Source: Chlorokybus atmophyticus (Eukaryota > Streptophyta > Chlorokybophyceae > Chlorokybales > Chlorokybaceae). From it: a stretch of DNA of 64,000 nucleotides. The position numbers and the translations under genes were made by a program. The stretch is taken from contig RHPI01003762.1 in the NCBI GenBank assembly GCA_009103225.1, positions 122,612-186,611 on the forward strand, read 5' to 3'. The notes beneath the pieces were generated by a model. It ran no database searches. It worked only from the letters and a program-made list of their open reading frames with translations, and was not told where the DNA came from. This document shows, piece by piece, positions 1-11,600 of the stretch. Every line of letters starts with the position of its first letter. The stretch's first letter is position 1.

Positions 1-2197
1 CCAAGTGAGAATGTCGACTCACTGAGTGCGCACAACAACGAGGTTGTTTTGACCTCATCTGATTGGGTGTGCAGCGGTCAAGAACAGGTGCACGCATACA
101 GTTGAAATGTGTCTCAGCACACCGACAGCCAGCCAGCCAAACAACATCAAGGGTGACAGTATTAACGACGACGACGACGAGTACACGCACTCCCATCGCG
201 CTATGCACCCTATAGACAGCAGCTCGGATCAAGACGAGTCAAAGTCAGACGAGGGGAAGCACACGAAAAAGCACGAGAGTGACTCATCAAGCACAGTTGT
301 GGACATGCAAGATGCAATGTCTTTGAATGCCGATCCCACATCGTTCAGTTATGCCCCAAAGGCCACGCAAGCGGGAGGGTCGGCGTTCAAGCCTGCCCCG
401 ATGCTGCCGCAAGCCAACATGGCGGCGGATAACATGATCACAGTCAGGACCAAAGACGGTGGCTACCAGGTGCGTGTGCATATGTGGACATGTGTCTGTG
501 CGTGCGTCCTGATCGGTGCGTGTATGTTGTACGGTTGGCGGGTATCCTGATAGCGTGTGCGCGCGCGTGTTTGGGCTTGTATGCGCTGGTGCATGTGCGT
601 GCATGCGTGTACGGGCAGGCACTCACTGACATGTAGAGACGCGCGGGCCCATGTGAGGTATGCGCGTACACAATTAGTTGTGTTACAAGAGTTGTGTCCG
701 TGTGTGCAGGTGCAGATCAAGAACCAGACGCGTGTGGAGTACCACTATGCGCGCACGTTCTACATCGCGCTCGACCTCGTGAAACGCATCATCACGGGCG
801 TCCTCATGGGCGCCTACGGCAACTCACAACAAGGTGCGCACCGACGATACAACTCACCACCACCACCACAACAACTTTTCAATCTTCTCATACACGCCCA
901 GGTTGGAGTCAGCTCGGCTTTCTTTTGTCGTTCACGACATTCCAGTGGTGTTACCTCATCACTCTGAAGCCGTTCATCGACCGCGTGACGCAGGCCGTGG
1001 AGACTCTCTCCATGGCGTGCGACCTCGGCACGTTCCCATGCGCTGCTCTGCTTCTGCTCTCATCTTCCTCCAAAGTGGCAATTGATGAGAACCGCGTCGG
1101 GACAGCTATGCTCGCACTCCAGGGTGCCTCACTCACCATACAGATACTCGCCATGTGGTATGCACTGTGGAAACAGCTGGCGGAGATGGTACCCGCGCTT
1201 CTAGCCAAAGCAAGAGAGAACAGGAGGGTAAGGCGCAGTGGGGAGTGCCTGGTGATGTGTGTGTGTGTATGTGTGACATGCGCAGTGTCACACAGCCTCT
1301 GGGTGGCAATTTGCGTGGGTCGCGTATTGTGCGTGTGGGCGTCTCTTTGTGGGTTGCGTGGGCAATATGCATGGGTGCATGGGTGCGCACGCGCGCGCGC
1401 ACGTGTATGCAACTACACACAAAGGCAACAGCATTCTCACGAACGTGTCTCACACATTGCTTCACATGACAACAACAGGTGCGGACAGTGATGGACATCC
1501 TCGCACCGAGGGCGCTCAAGCGCTACATGGACAAGGAGCGCATAGTACGCTTGCACGGACCCACACGCATGTGCACACATGCACGTGCGCAGTACCACAT
1601 AGCAACAGCATCCATTCACTCGTGGAGGTGCAGATGATGGCTAAGTGCTCACAGGCATTCACGCCAGCTGGCAGGGCTGCTACTGCTGCTGCTATGCCAA
1701 ATCCACGCAGGGACCAAGTGGCCCCACATGCCACGAAGGAGCATGTCAGTTGCCATATGATAAATTGCATGTCATCAGATTTTTTTGAGAGGAGAGATGA
1801 AACTAACAGTCTCTTGCAGGTGGAGGCAACGAGTGAAGAGAAACATGAACAGCAACATGAAGTCCGGGAGCACGCCACCACCATGCTACTACCCACTCTA
1901 AGTGTATCACAAGACGTGTCGAGTCCGGTGGTTGCAGCCGCACCGTCACCGCGCGCGCCCGCGCAACTGCACCCCACCACCACTACTGTTGCTGGTGATA
2001 ATACTGCAGCCATTGCCACAATGGAGGAGCCTTCCCCCTCCACGTTTAAGTTGAGGTCTGACAGCGAGGAGGTATTGCCGGATTTTATAAATATCGAGTT
2101 CACCATGGAGCAACAAGAAGAAAATGAAGATGATCACGTGCTTGATGATGATGACATAGGCAAGGGCTCCATGCAAAGTGTCATCCCTACACGTTAA
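1..2197 (+). CDS. Polytopic membrane protein, C-terminal part (gene truncated by window start)
   Basis: The best exon model is up to 469, 710-833, 902-1227, 1479-1544 and 1634-2197, with GT-AG borders and compatible phases. An upstream open stretch 1-87 may be a further exon; the ATG at 107 is then not the real start. Exon 1 encodes an acidic, Ser-rich hydrophilic segment. Exons 2 and 3 encode at least three hydrophobic segments (around LDLVKRIITGVLMGAY, SQLGFLLSFTTFQWCYL and LALQGASLTIQILAMWYAL) separated by short polar loops, including LKPFIDRVTQAVETLS. The tail is hydrophilic and acidic and ends at the TAA of 2195-2197. The spacing of a helix, an R/K turn and an 'LKPF' motif recalls the C-terminal membrane part of TRP/FLC-like proteins, but that is only a resemblance. 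The last exon border is uncertain: 1819, after CTCTTGCAG, is another possible acceptor. Membrane protein: fairly sure. Family: unsure. Confidence 0.5.
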
Positions 2198-4894
2198 AAG
2201 GTTAAACACTTGCAATCTGAACGACATAATTCTCAAGTGCCGGGTGAACCAATGTATGTGGCTTAAATCTGCCTCAGCGTACTTATAAGTTACCTTGAAA
2301 CAATGTTATTGCACACTATGTGGTCTTGATGGTACTTTCGTCGTGGTCGCCATGTTAAGCATATCAACCCATAATGATAAGAGACGTGAAGTTTAAGTGC
2401 ATTCATTGGCATACATTGATGAACCTTTTTCTTAAACCTTGTCACAGCATGCTTCTTGCTATCGATTATGATGTCGTCGAGATTGTTGACATCTCATATA
2501 CAACAATGCAAACATTGCAAGCTACGGGCAGAGATAGGCTTGTCTAGAGAGATATCATCAACTTGATCATAAATGAGTGCATCATGTGTACTCTGTGCGT
2601 ATACGAAGATCAAAAGGGTAATCGCTGGCATGCACACATTGTGTGCGTGCGCGCGAGCGCGCGCAAAAAAGTTGAGTAGGCATTGGTATTTAACATATGT
2701 ATGCACACGTGTGCGTGTACAGAGGGAGATGCATCATATGGGAGAGATGGACCATACATCTGCATATTCATATAAATAAACAAAGATATACAGATATAGT
2801 TATATATGCATATGTATAGAGATATACACACTTATATGCAATCAAATACAATAACGCACACAATGATACCAACTGTACTTGTGTGTGTGCGTGTGTGACT
2901 ATCATTATGAAATGTGCACAACCCATGTCATATGTGCAAATACGTGCGAGCCATTGAATGTGCACATACGTGTTATTCAAGCATTTGTATACCATAACGT
3001 ACGCTATCATCTAACTTAGTAGTAAGTTACAGTTTTATTGTTGAATTGTCAACTACTTTTTGATGCATTTATGATAGTAGCATGTATATCGAATCAATGA
3101 ACATTGCTATAATCAAGGGAGGCATTCCGATGATTGTTAATGTACACGTATATATGGAAAATTTCAGAGGTTTGGAATACAAGCAGATGCTAGGCAATGA
3201 GAAGCAAAAGACAAAGCCACAATGACCAACACACATACACGCTAGCCACATAAGCTCAACTAGCTAACTATAGCCTAAGTTAGGCTAGGGCCCATGTGCG
3301 TGCAAGTGTAAGTGCAAGGCAGGACTGGCAAGCAAGATGGCGGCAATCAAGCGAAAGGTTGTGCTTGTAGCGTAAGAGAGGAGAGGATATATGGAGGGCG
3401 GCCATCGCCGAAGCCTTGCAGCACAGCATCACATCCCGCCCTTTGCCTGCCTTGCTGTGATGTATTGTCCGTCATTTACTGCTGATAATACCCATCGGCC
3501 TAACCTTTACTATATTGCGCTTCAGGTTGGTCACTGCTTGCCGTCAATCTCTGCATGTTTGCTTTGCTGGCTGCCACTGCCCCTCCGTCTTACTTGCACG
3601 CACTCCGCTACGCCACATAGCAATCGTTGTCCTGCTGCAACAAATTGTCTTGTTTCGTTTGCTGCTTGTGCTACCGTTGTTATGTGTTTGCAAGTGAAGA
3701 AGACGAAATTACTATGGCATACCGATTGCATGAACGAGCATACATGTCACACATGAAGCCCACTTGCCATGGCGGATAGTGAACAGATGTTGCCTTGCAG
3801 CATGCACTTTTCAATGGGGAATTATGGGAACCACGCAGGGCGGTTAATTAATCAAGGGTGGGTAGTATTGTTTCTAAGGATTGAAATTGTGATTTGCATA
3901 CCCTTATTCAACTTTTATCATACGTTTTACCACCTTCGATTGATGTAGTCATACAAATATTGACTATATGTTTAATGCTGGCATTGGGTGCGGGAGTGCA
4001 TGTGAAGATTAAATTGTACGTTGGAGACATCTAAGGTTACATGTGTGAGATAGAAGCTTTAGCAAAAGTTGGGCAAAACACGTGTGGTGAAAAGTATATA
4101 TGACCATGCAATTGAAGTACTGATCATGCACTGTGCATGTGACATATTAATAACAAAGTATTACCATGCACATCATCTACCCCAAACCAGCAACCTGCAA
4201 CAACTCACACGTGCAGATGATATGAGCCACAATAGCCTGCTGACCAACAACTGCACGCTGTGAGTCTACACGTACATGTCTCCCGTGTGTATGTTTTATC
4301 TTGTATGTACTCAGTGCAAGTCGTTCCGAATGTTTCAATACATTGCATATGATTAATTTATTCACGAACTTTGTTTAAAGTTGTTGCCGTCAATGATTTC
4401 AAACTACACAATAACAGGTAATTTGTGAGTCATGCATTACATATGTATACCTATATATATATTTAAGGGTATGTATACATACGGGTATGCAGGCCCATAT
4501 GCATACACGATTAACATACCCCGGCAGCATAAGATGTGGCACAAGCGCCTCTTGTGCTATATACGCATGACATTGGCAAAGCAATACACGCAACCAATTA
4601 ATTGTACACCACGGAGAGGTAGCCAACTTAATGAGACGCTTTGATTGCTAGAGCAATTGCTTGATGGAACAGAGGTCTTGAGTTAAATTCCTTGCGTCGA
4701 TATCGTTGCGGCATAAAAGGTTGAGTTCACTTTTGCTAGCGTTTGCCGCCGCAAACGACCGAGCGGACATGTCATCGAGTCTAACTTCAACTAGCTGAAA
4801 GGCCGTTTCATAAGACTCATAAAGACCCCTTGACTTCAAAGCATGAAGGCTCCATCTCTTAAAAATGTGGTTTAGAGCTGAGAATTAATAACTA
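2198..4894. other. Intergenic, no gene seen
   Basis: AT-richer sequence with frequent stops in all frames and scattered short TG/TA runs. No open frame has recognisable protein character, and I see no RNA gene. Confidence 0.6.
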
Positions 4895-5399
4895 CCGTAA
4901 TTGCCCGAATACCCCCCCCCCCAATACAACACCCCCCCATTGATTTTCGAGGGGGGGGNNNNNNNNNNNNNNNNNNNNNNNNNNNNNNNNNNNNNNNNNN
5001 NNNNNNNNNNNNNNNNNNNNNNNNNNNNNNNNNNNNNNNNNNNNNNNNNNNNNNNNNNNNNNNNNNNNNNNNNNNNNNNNNNNNNNNNNNNNNNNNNNNN
5101 NNNNNNNNNNNNNNNNNNNNNNNNNNNNNNNNNNNNNNNNNNNNNNNNNNNNNNNNNNNNNNNNNNNNNNNNNNNNNNNNNNNNNNNNNNNNNNNNNNNN
5201 NNNNNNNNNNNNNNNNNNNNNNNNNNNNNNNNNNNNNNNNNNNNNNNNNNNNNNNNNNNNNNNNNNNNNNNNNNNNNNNNNNNNNNNNNNNNNNNNNNNN
5301 NNNNNNNNNNNNNNNNNNNNNNNNNNNNNNNNNNNNNNNNNNNNNNNNNNNNNNNNNNNNNNNNNNNNNNNNGGGGGGGGTGTATTCGGGCAAATACGG
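4895..5399. mobile_element. Non-autonomous TIR DNA element (mostly an assembly gap)
   Basis: The left end begins CCGTAATTGCCCGAATACCC and the right end is the inverse of CCGTATTTGCCCGAATACACC. Both are flanked by TA (4893-4894 and 5400-5401), as expected for a TA-duplicating Tc1/mariner/pogo-type element. Positions 4959-5372 are N, so only 91 bases are visible. The visible interior has C7-11/G7-8 tracts around GATTTTCGA, resembling the subterminal part of the element at 11337-14908. The strong C/G hairpin is probably why the assembly failed here. Confidence 0.6.
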
Positions 5400-5602
5400 T
5401 AGCACCGTTATGATAGCAGCAACAAGAAAGTGAAAAAGGTAAGAAGCGTTTGCTAATTGGACCTTAAACCGTTGGTTGGTGTTTAGGGTTAGCTTAGCCG
5501 ACAGGCCTTTAACCGAGCTCTACCATGCGAGGCATATCAAAGTCAAAGCTCGGCGTTCAACAAGTCGACATTGGTAGTACGTTGCTACAACCTTTATTGC
5601 TA

Positions 5603-5627
5603 GGGTAAAACGCCCTAACTTTGGAGC
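5603..5627 (+). repeat. Left TIR of pogo-like element 1
   Basis: Inverted copy of 9187-9211, directly preceded by TA at 5601-5602. Confidence 0.75.
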
Positions 5628-6349
5628 TTTCAAGGGTTTAAGCTAATAACTTTTGCTATGTAACTCTTTCGGCGGTGACGTATATGGGTTGTCAATAGCT
5701 AAAAATGTAAGCTACACAGCGGCAATTGTTTTTACATTTTTTGGCGCGGTGAACCAGCAGATATGCCGCGCCAAAGTAGGGTTGTTTTGGGGTTGCTAAA
5801 AAGTATACTTTGCCCTAGCTTCGGAAGTACCTATCAGCCTGCCATCGCGCTGACAGGCACTTTTCGACTGTGTGATGGGTGTAGGGCTGCGGTGGGGTGG
5901 TGATGGGTGTTGCAGGCTGTTGCAAGCCTATGTCAGCATGGTGCAGGCTGAGCTGACAGCCACTTGATGTGCAGCCGTTTGGCTGCAGCCAATTCTTGGC
6001 GGTGGGGTGCGGCTGCCTCTTTGCGCTACGATGGCAGTTGTTGTGTTGGTTGTGTGGGCGGGCGCCGCCGCCGGCGGCGTGCATGGGCTAGAGACAGGGC
6101 GTAGGGTGTGCATGATGAGCGCTGTGCATGCAACTCAGCATTGGTCCAAGGTGATTGTGCTCATGCTGCTTGCTCCGCATGCTATGAACTGCGTTCTGTA
6201 TGTGCAAGTCTGTTTGTGTGCACTGTGTGCCTGCGTGTGCATGCATAATCTTGTCTTGCGCACATGCATGCATAGTAGAGGTAGCGTAGCAAGTTTGTTG
6301 TTGTCAAGCGTTTATTATGTACATGGGCCTAGTGCTATACATGGCTAGT

Positions 6350-8455
6350 CTAAGTCTGCGTTGCTATTGCAGCTCGCCTCTTTGCTCGCCAGCGAGTGTC
6401 CGCCTCTCTCGCTGCGGGGTGAGGTGTGAAGCGATGGTTGGCGTAGTCTTCGGCTACGTCTGCGAAAGGCTCCCCTTGCTGGTTGTCGCACAACACAGGG
6501 TCCCAGACATAACGGCACAACATGGTGGTGGCCTCTGCGGCAGTCTTCTCCCTCTGCTGCTTTTCAAGGTGATGGGCCTCTTCCTGTGCAGCCTTCTGTC
6601 TGGCTGCCTCTTGCTGCTTGTCTTGTTTCCTTGCCAGCCTCTCATCTTTCTCTGCTTGTTCCAGTCTCTTCTTGGCCTGGCTAGCAGCCTTCTTGGCTGC
6701 TTGCGAGGCTGCCTTATTTGCAGCTACCAACTTGGCAGTGACTGCATTATCTACCTTCTCTTTTGCTCGTTTCGATTTTGCTTGCCTCTTTCTCTCCTTC
6801 TCTGCATCTTGCTCCACTAACATGGCGTGCAACTGCTCGCTGGTGAGGAGGTGCGCGGTCTTCACTCCTCTCCTTCTCTTGGAAGGAGCTTATGTATGCA
6901 GGTTGAAGTCCTTAACCTCGGCCTCTGCGTTGTCACTATCGGCCTGGGCCTCAGCGTCCATGGCTTCCAGCTACGCTCCCAATTTGCCTACTGGGAGCAC
7001 AGGAGGCAGGTACTTGTCAACGCAGTGTTTGTTGAGAGGCCTAAGTCCACATGCATGGAAGCTGTTCATGATGTTGGGGGGAGTGAGTCCTCCGTGGAAT
7101 GATTTCACAAGCATGCCCAGAAATTCCTTACGAGTGAGGTGATAGTTGTAGCGTGTTCTTTATCTCTGCTTGTATTCCTGACGGCAGACCTTTTTAAAGG
7201 GGTGAAAGCATGACACGTCCAGCACTTGCAGACGATGTGTTGTGTGGGGAGGCAGTATGAGGATGTGCAGGCCATGGTCTTTGGCAGAGGAGACCATGGC
7301 GGCGTTGTAGCGACTAACATGGCCATCAATAATAAGCAGACCAGGGTTGGAAGGCAACACACCTCCAGGGATGTGTTGCACCAGCAGCCTCACCCACTCT
7401 TCGAAGATTCTAGTGGTCATCCAGGCATTCACTTGTGCTTTGAACTTGGCACCCCACACCGTGAAGCTGTCAACATTGTCGTTCAGTTTCTGGCCTTTCA
7501 TGATGACGAGGGGTGGGAAGGCATAACCTACTCCGGTCACGGCGCACATCAAGGTAACATGCTCCCTACTCCTAGTTTTAGCTGCCTGTGCCCATTTGGA
7601 ACCACTCTGCACACAACATGCATTAGCAAATTGTTTTCATACATTTGCAGATTGCAACACCACACACTCACCTTGCTACGATGACCCTTTGGTTTTGCAT
7701 GGCGGTATCGGGTTCCACCCCGATGTCGTCCGCGGAAATGATGTGGTCTGGGCCTACTCCAAGGTTGTTCACCACCTCCTCCAGCAGCTGGAAGTAATGT
7801 TCAACTATAGGTCTGCTCAGTCCTTGCCTCTTTGAGCGTTCTACAGGTTCTGCCTACCTAGAAACCAACCTCTGCCTTGCTTGGAAGGCATCACACCACT
7901 TCTTGCCAAGTACGCCATTCTTCAAGGACTTGGCACGCTCATCCTCGCACAGCCGTTTGCCAACTTCCATGCATATCTCCGTCCAAGTCAGTGCTCTTCC
8001 CACTTAATTGCGTACACGCACAAACTCAGCAAGGTCGGCCTCCCCTTCAGCATTGAGAAGAGTAGGTGCACCAGGTCCTCTGCACATGTACAGTTCATCA
8101 ACCACACATACACACCGGCTTGCATGCATGAGATTGCAACTAACAGTGCATGTTACCTAAAGTTGTCAAGCCTTTCAGGGTGGGTGCAGAAGTCCCATAA
8201 AGTAATTTATGGAATGTCCAACTCGGCGAGGGCAGTACTGACATCCATGCATTGAGACTTGACAGCACTGACAACTCTACTAATGTTCTGCAGGTTGTCT
8301 TGATGCCTAAGGTAGTTGCCTCTGGCATTAGGCCTGCGGGGGGTCTTAGCTTTCACTCGCTGCGGCCCTGCAAATACACACACAAGGTGCAACATGGGTA
8401 ACATTGGTGGTCTGAGTGGGAGACCACCATTGATGACGATGGTTTGCAAAAGCAA
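6350..8455 (-). pseudogene. Pogo/CENP-B-like DDE transposase, decayed
   Basis: Read on the minus strand from about 8455 downward. A helix-turn-helix-like N-terminus (ISRVVSAVKSQCMDVSTALA) ends in a frameshift near 8215. Then comes a DNA-binding linker (about 8080-7850) with an in-frame TAG, and the DDE core. The core shows ISADDIG (about 7730), LLIIDGHVSRYN (about 7335) and LQVLDVSCFHPFKKV (about 7210), the three acidic positions of the DDE_1/Tigger family. A Lys/Ala/Glu-rich coiled-coil tail (6865-6350) closes the ORF. At least one frameshift and one nonsense codon argue against activity. One intron-like break (about 7613-7680) is possible. The role would have been cut-and-paste transposition of the 5603-9211 unit. 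Confidence 0.75.
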
Positions 8456-9186
8456 TGCACACCCACCCGTGGCCCTTTGCTCCTAAGCATAAGTTGAGGT
8501 AGAGGTAGAGGTAGAGACGTTGCAGCGCTCACCCTTAACTATTCCCTAAGTCAACTGCTTCTGGACTGCTCTTGCCGCTTGCCTGCTGCTAACACACAAG
8601 CACACTGCAGTGCAGCACTAAGCCACACTAGTTGCATAACAACTTGCATAACTTCCCCCCCACTCACACCAAACTGAACTCTGAGTGCCTCTGCAAGTTG
8701 CAATGCAAATTGTTACCGCGCCGCCCACTTCCAAACATACAAACAAGCTAGCACAAGGCGCCAAACCAATCTACAACCCTCACGGCTATATAACACACAC
8801 ATTTTTAAAATATCACTCAAAACGTTACGCGACACCCATTTCACCCTTATTTTTTAATTTTTTCAATATCGCGGCATCTTATATGAAACTTGAGAATTAA
8901 ATCAAGCATAATAAGAGCTTTGGTTTGCACCTACCTGCACTTAATTCACACAACTACAACCAAGTTATGATCAGACAAAGTTTACCCATCAAATACATGG
9001 AAAAGTTGGTGCATTGCACCCATGCTTGAAATTTTAAATCTGCCGCCATACTAGACCGTTTGCGAAGGTTGTTAGCTCCCTAGAACCGTCCTAGTACCTA
9101 CTCTACTACGTATAGGTCTCAAGCCAATCGGGCTTGACCTGCGCCTTCCAGCTAGCTGAATCACCCTATCTCCAAAGTTAGGGGCA

Positions 9187-9211
9187 ACTCCGAAGTTAGG
9201 GCGTTTTACCC
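9187..9211 (-). repeat. Right TIR of pogo-like element 1
   Basis: Inverted copy of 5603-5627, directly followed by TA at 9212-9213. A second partial copy of the CCTAACTTTGGAG motif lies just inside, at about 9170-9183. Confidence 0.75.
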
Positions 9212-10035
9212 TAGTGCCTTTACGGCTAGTGCCTCTATGGCTCGGCAACAAGTTGCCGCCGCCAACCGCCAATTCAAACACTAAAGTAACGTAAGTACAG
9301 TAGTTTTCGCTGCTGATGAGGCCAAGCTGCGTCGGCGTGAACAACAACTCAATTGAATAGACTGGCAGTCTTGTGTGGCGCTATCGATGCAGCCCCCCCG
9401 CCCCCCCAGCTCGAGATTTGAACTGACAGTTCGATGCACGCGGCTCTATATGCGAGGCAGCATGCTAGGTACAAATCAATAAGGGCACGCATCGATCGCG
9501 CGGCAAGTGCCGCGACCGTGCCACGTGCCGCAGTTCGCGTGCCCTCTGTCGGCGTCCCCTACTTAAGAGCCGGTCACAGTATTGTAAAGTAATCACTCAG
9601 TGCTCATGATCAATTACAATAACTGTCCGCGGTACCTCTATGAGAAAAACGCATTCATGCGTTGCAAAAAGCGTGTTCATCACGCCGGACCTGGTGCCGG
9701 AGCCACGGCATCAGGCCTAGGCCTAGGGTCGTGAGCGTAGGCATTAGGCCTGGAGCATAGGCCTATCACGCAGAGCGCGTCGCCTTGTTCATGAGACAGG
9801 CGGTCGGCACGGTCGCATGTGAAGATTTGACTACAGATCGATATCGGTACATGAAGGAGCCCAGGCAATTGGTACGCTCCCAACCACGTCCATGGAGAGA
9901 AAAGGGTCGCATGATGCGACTCGCCCAAAAACTGTGGCTTGGCAAAAGAATCCACAAATCGAGGTGACCCAGGATGTGACGACTGGCAGCGGCGTTGAGG
10001 CTGGGACTTTCCTGCGTGAAACAGAATGCCTCGCA

Positions 10036-10094
10036 GTAGGCGGGTAGTGATTGCTTTGGCAAGCTGCTTGGCAAAGCAATAACTACCCGCCTAC
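10036..10094. repeat. Long near-perfect hairpin
   Basis: GTAGGCGGGTAGT...ACTACCCGCCTAC outer arms continue into ATTGCTTTG...CAAAGCAAT inner arms, with one or two mismatches and a very short loop. Function unknown; it may be a foldback remnant. Confidence 0.6.
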
Positions 10095-11037
10095 TTGTTA
10101 GTATCAAGTTCTTACCCATCCACAACTGAGCAAGCTAGCAAGCAAGCCTTATTCATGACCCAATCACAGATGCAGAACGCACATCAAACCCTTTTGTACT
10201 GTGCGAATGCACTACTTGCATTTCGGCCCGTATCTTATTATATGTATGCAACACTCGCTATTTTCGTTGTCTTGTGTTATCCATGCGCGTGATTTGTTGC
10301 ATATTACGCGCTTTTGCATGTGTGCACGCTTTTGGCGCCTGCATAATTGCTGTGTGCACTTGCAATGCTCCAACCATTATTACGAGATTTTTTGGGATTA
10401 TGCTTCTTTAAGTTTGCAATGACTCATATCAAATAGTATTTCGTAAATACATATGAGCGTGTGATTGGCTGTCATTAATTGCGAATATGTCGCTTACCAT
10501 CTTTCATACATATGCACATATACACGCTTGCTTGTGGCCGTATGCTTTCATTGATTGATGTGCATCATACTACCGAAAGTCGCATACATTGCACGTAAAC
10601 TGCTGTACATAAGCAATATCTTCCTCCTGCCCTACTCGATATATTTCTGAGTGTGCATGCGTGCATGTGCGCGGTTGCATTTGCTTTACTGATCAGCTTA
10701 CATACACGGCAACAACCAATATGTGCACAATTAATGGTTGTGCCTTATTTGAGCAAGACAGTGTGCAGGATTGTAGCATGTCAACAAGCAGCTGTTAAAA
10801 CATTTAAGGTACATTATTAGATATAAAAGTGTAACTTGAGTCAAAATGATACACTTTCTGCACCGACCCTAGCCTAGCAATATTGCATAACATATGTTAA
10901 TATATATATTTCATACTATTGCTCCACAGCGTGTACATGTACCTGTAATACCTGCGAAAGTCAGTCTCTTGTGCTATTGAGCACAACCAATCATTAGGAT
11001 TCCTGCCCAAAAATTGGACGGCTTCTCCTTCATTGTC

Positions 11038-11061
11038 GGCGGCGCCTTTCGCGGCGCCGCC
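11038..11061. repeat. GC hairpin
   Basis: GGCGGCGCC and GGCGCCGCC arms pair perfectly around a 6-base loop. No neighbouring gene explains it. Confidence 0.5.
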
Positions 11062-11336
11062 CGATGAATGGACGCCTCTTGTTAAGCCGCACCGTGTGAC
11101 GCTATTGGTCGCGTTTGCTTCGCGTGACTTTTGAATTTTAAGGAACCCTTGGAGTTAATGTATTGCGTTAGATAGGAACCTCAGTTCTGAATGGCGTCGG
11201 CCGGCCCCGGTTCAGCATATCGTGACCGTCGGTAGAGATAACGTAATCAAGACTGCTAATGTACAGTGTAACCTCCCTGTATACACAGTCTCACTATGCA
11301 CACCCTTTATGTACACACACTTTGCATGGAAACATA

Positions 11337-11364
11337 CCGTATTTACCCCAACACAGTCCCCCCC
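11337..11364 (+). repeat. Left TIR of pogo-like element 2
   Basis: 28 bases identical in inverse to 14881-14908, next to TA. Confidence 0.85.
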
Positions 11365-11600
11365 TTTTTATACCGTCCCCCCCTCGATTTTGCTGAGGGG
11401 GACTGTGTACAGGGGGGGACTGCGTTACGGTAGGGGGGACTGTGTTGTGTAGCTGGGCGCAGCACAGTCCCCGCCCAAGATACGTCATCCAACCTTCAAG
11501 TTACGCCCATGGTCGTAATTGGGGTTTTCTGGCGCCGAAACAGCGGCGTTAGGGTTGTTGAGCTGGTTGGCGAGGTTGTTGAGGTGGGGCGGCGGTGAAC

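Larger units (their letters stand above)
5603..9211 (-). mobile_element. Pogo/CENP-B-like DNA transposon 1, degraded
   Basis: A 3609-bp unit. The left end, GGGTAAAACGCCCTAACTTT, and the inverse of the right end, GGGTAAAACGCCCTAACTTC, match over about 24 bases with one mismatch. Both ends abut a TA (5601-5602 and 9212-9213). Inside is a minus-strand DDE transposase with stops and frameshifts. The TA duplication and transposase type agree with the pogo branch of Tc1/mariner. Its TIRs are unrelated to those of the second pogo-like element in this window. Confidence 0.75.
9214..11334. other. Intergenic, no gene seen
   Basis: Only short incoherent open frames. Notable items are a C-rich run near 9390-9410, GGCCTAG-type short repeats near 9713-9770, and two hairpins (10036-10094 and 11038-11061). 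Confidence 0.5.

Noticed and set aside
4872-5413. Open frames crossing the first gap
   Set aside because: They consist of N-derived unknown residues; no coding evidence.
6618-7142. Ser/Ala-rich plus-strand frame with hydrophobic runs
   Set aside because: Antisense of the coiled-coil tail of the decayed pogo-like transposase.
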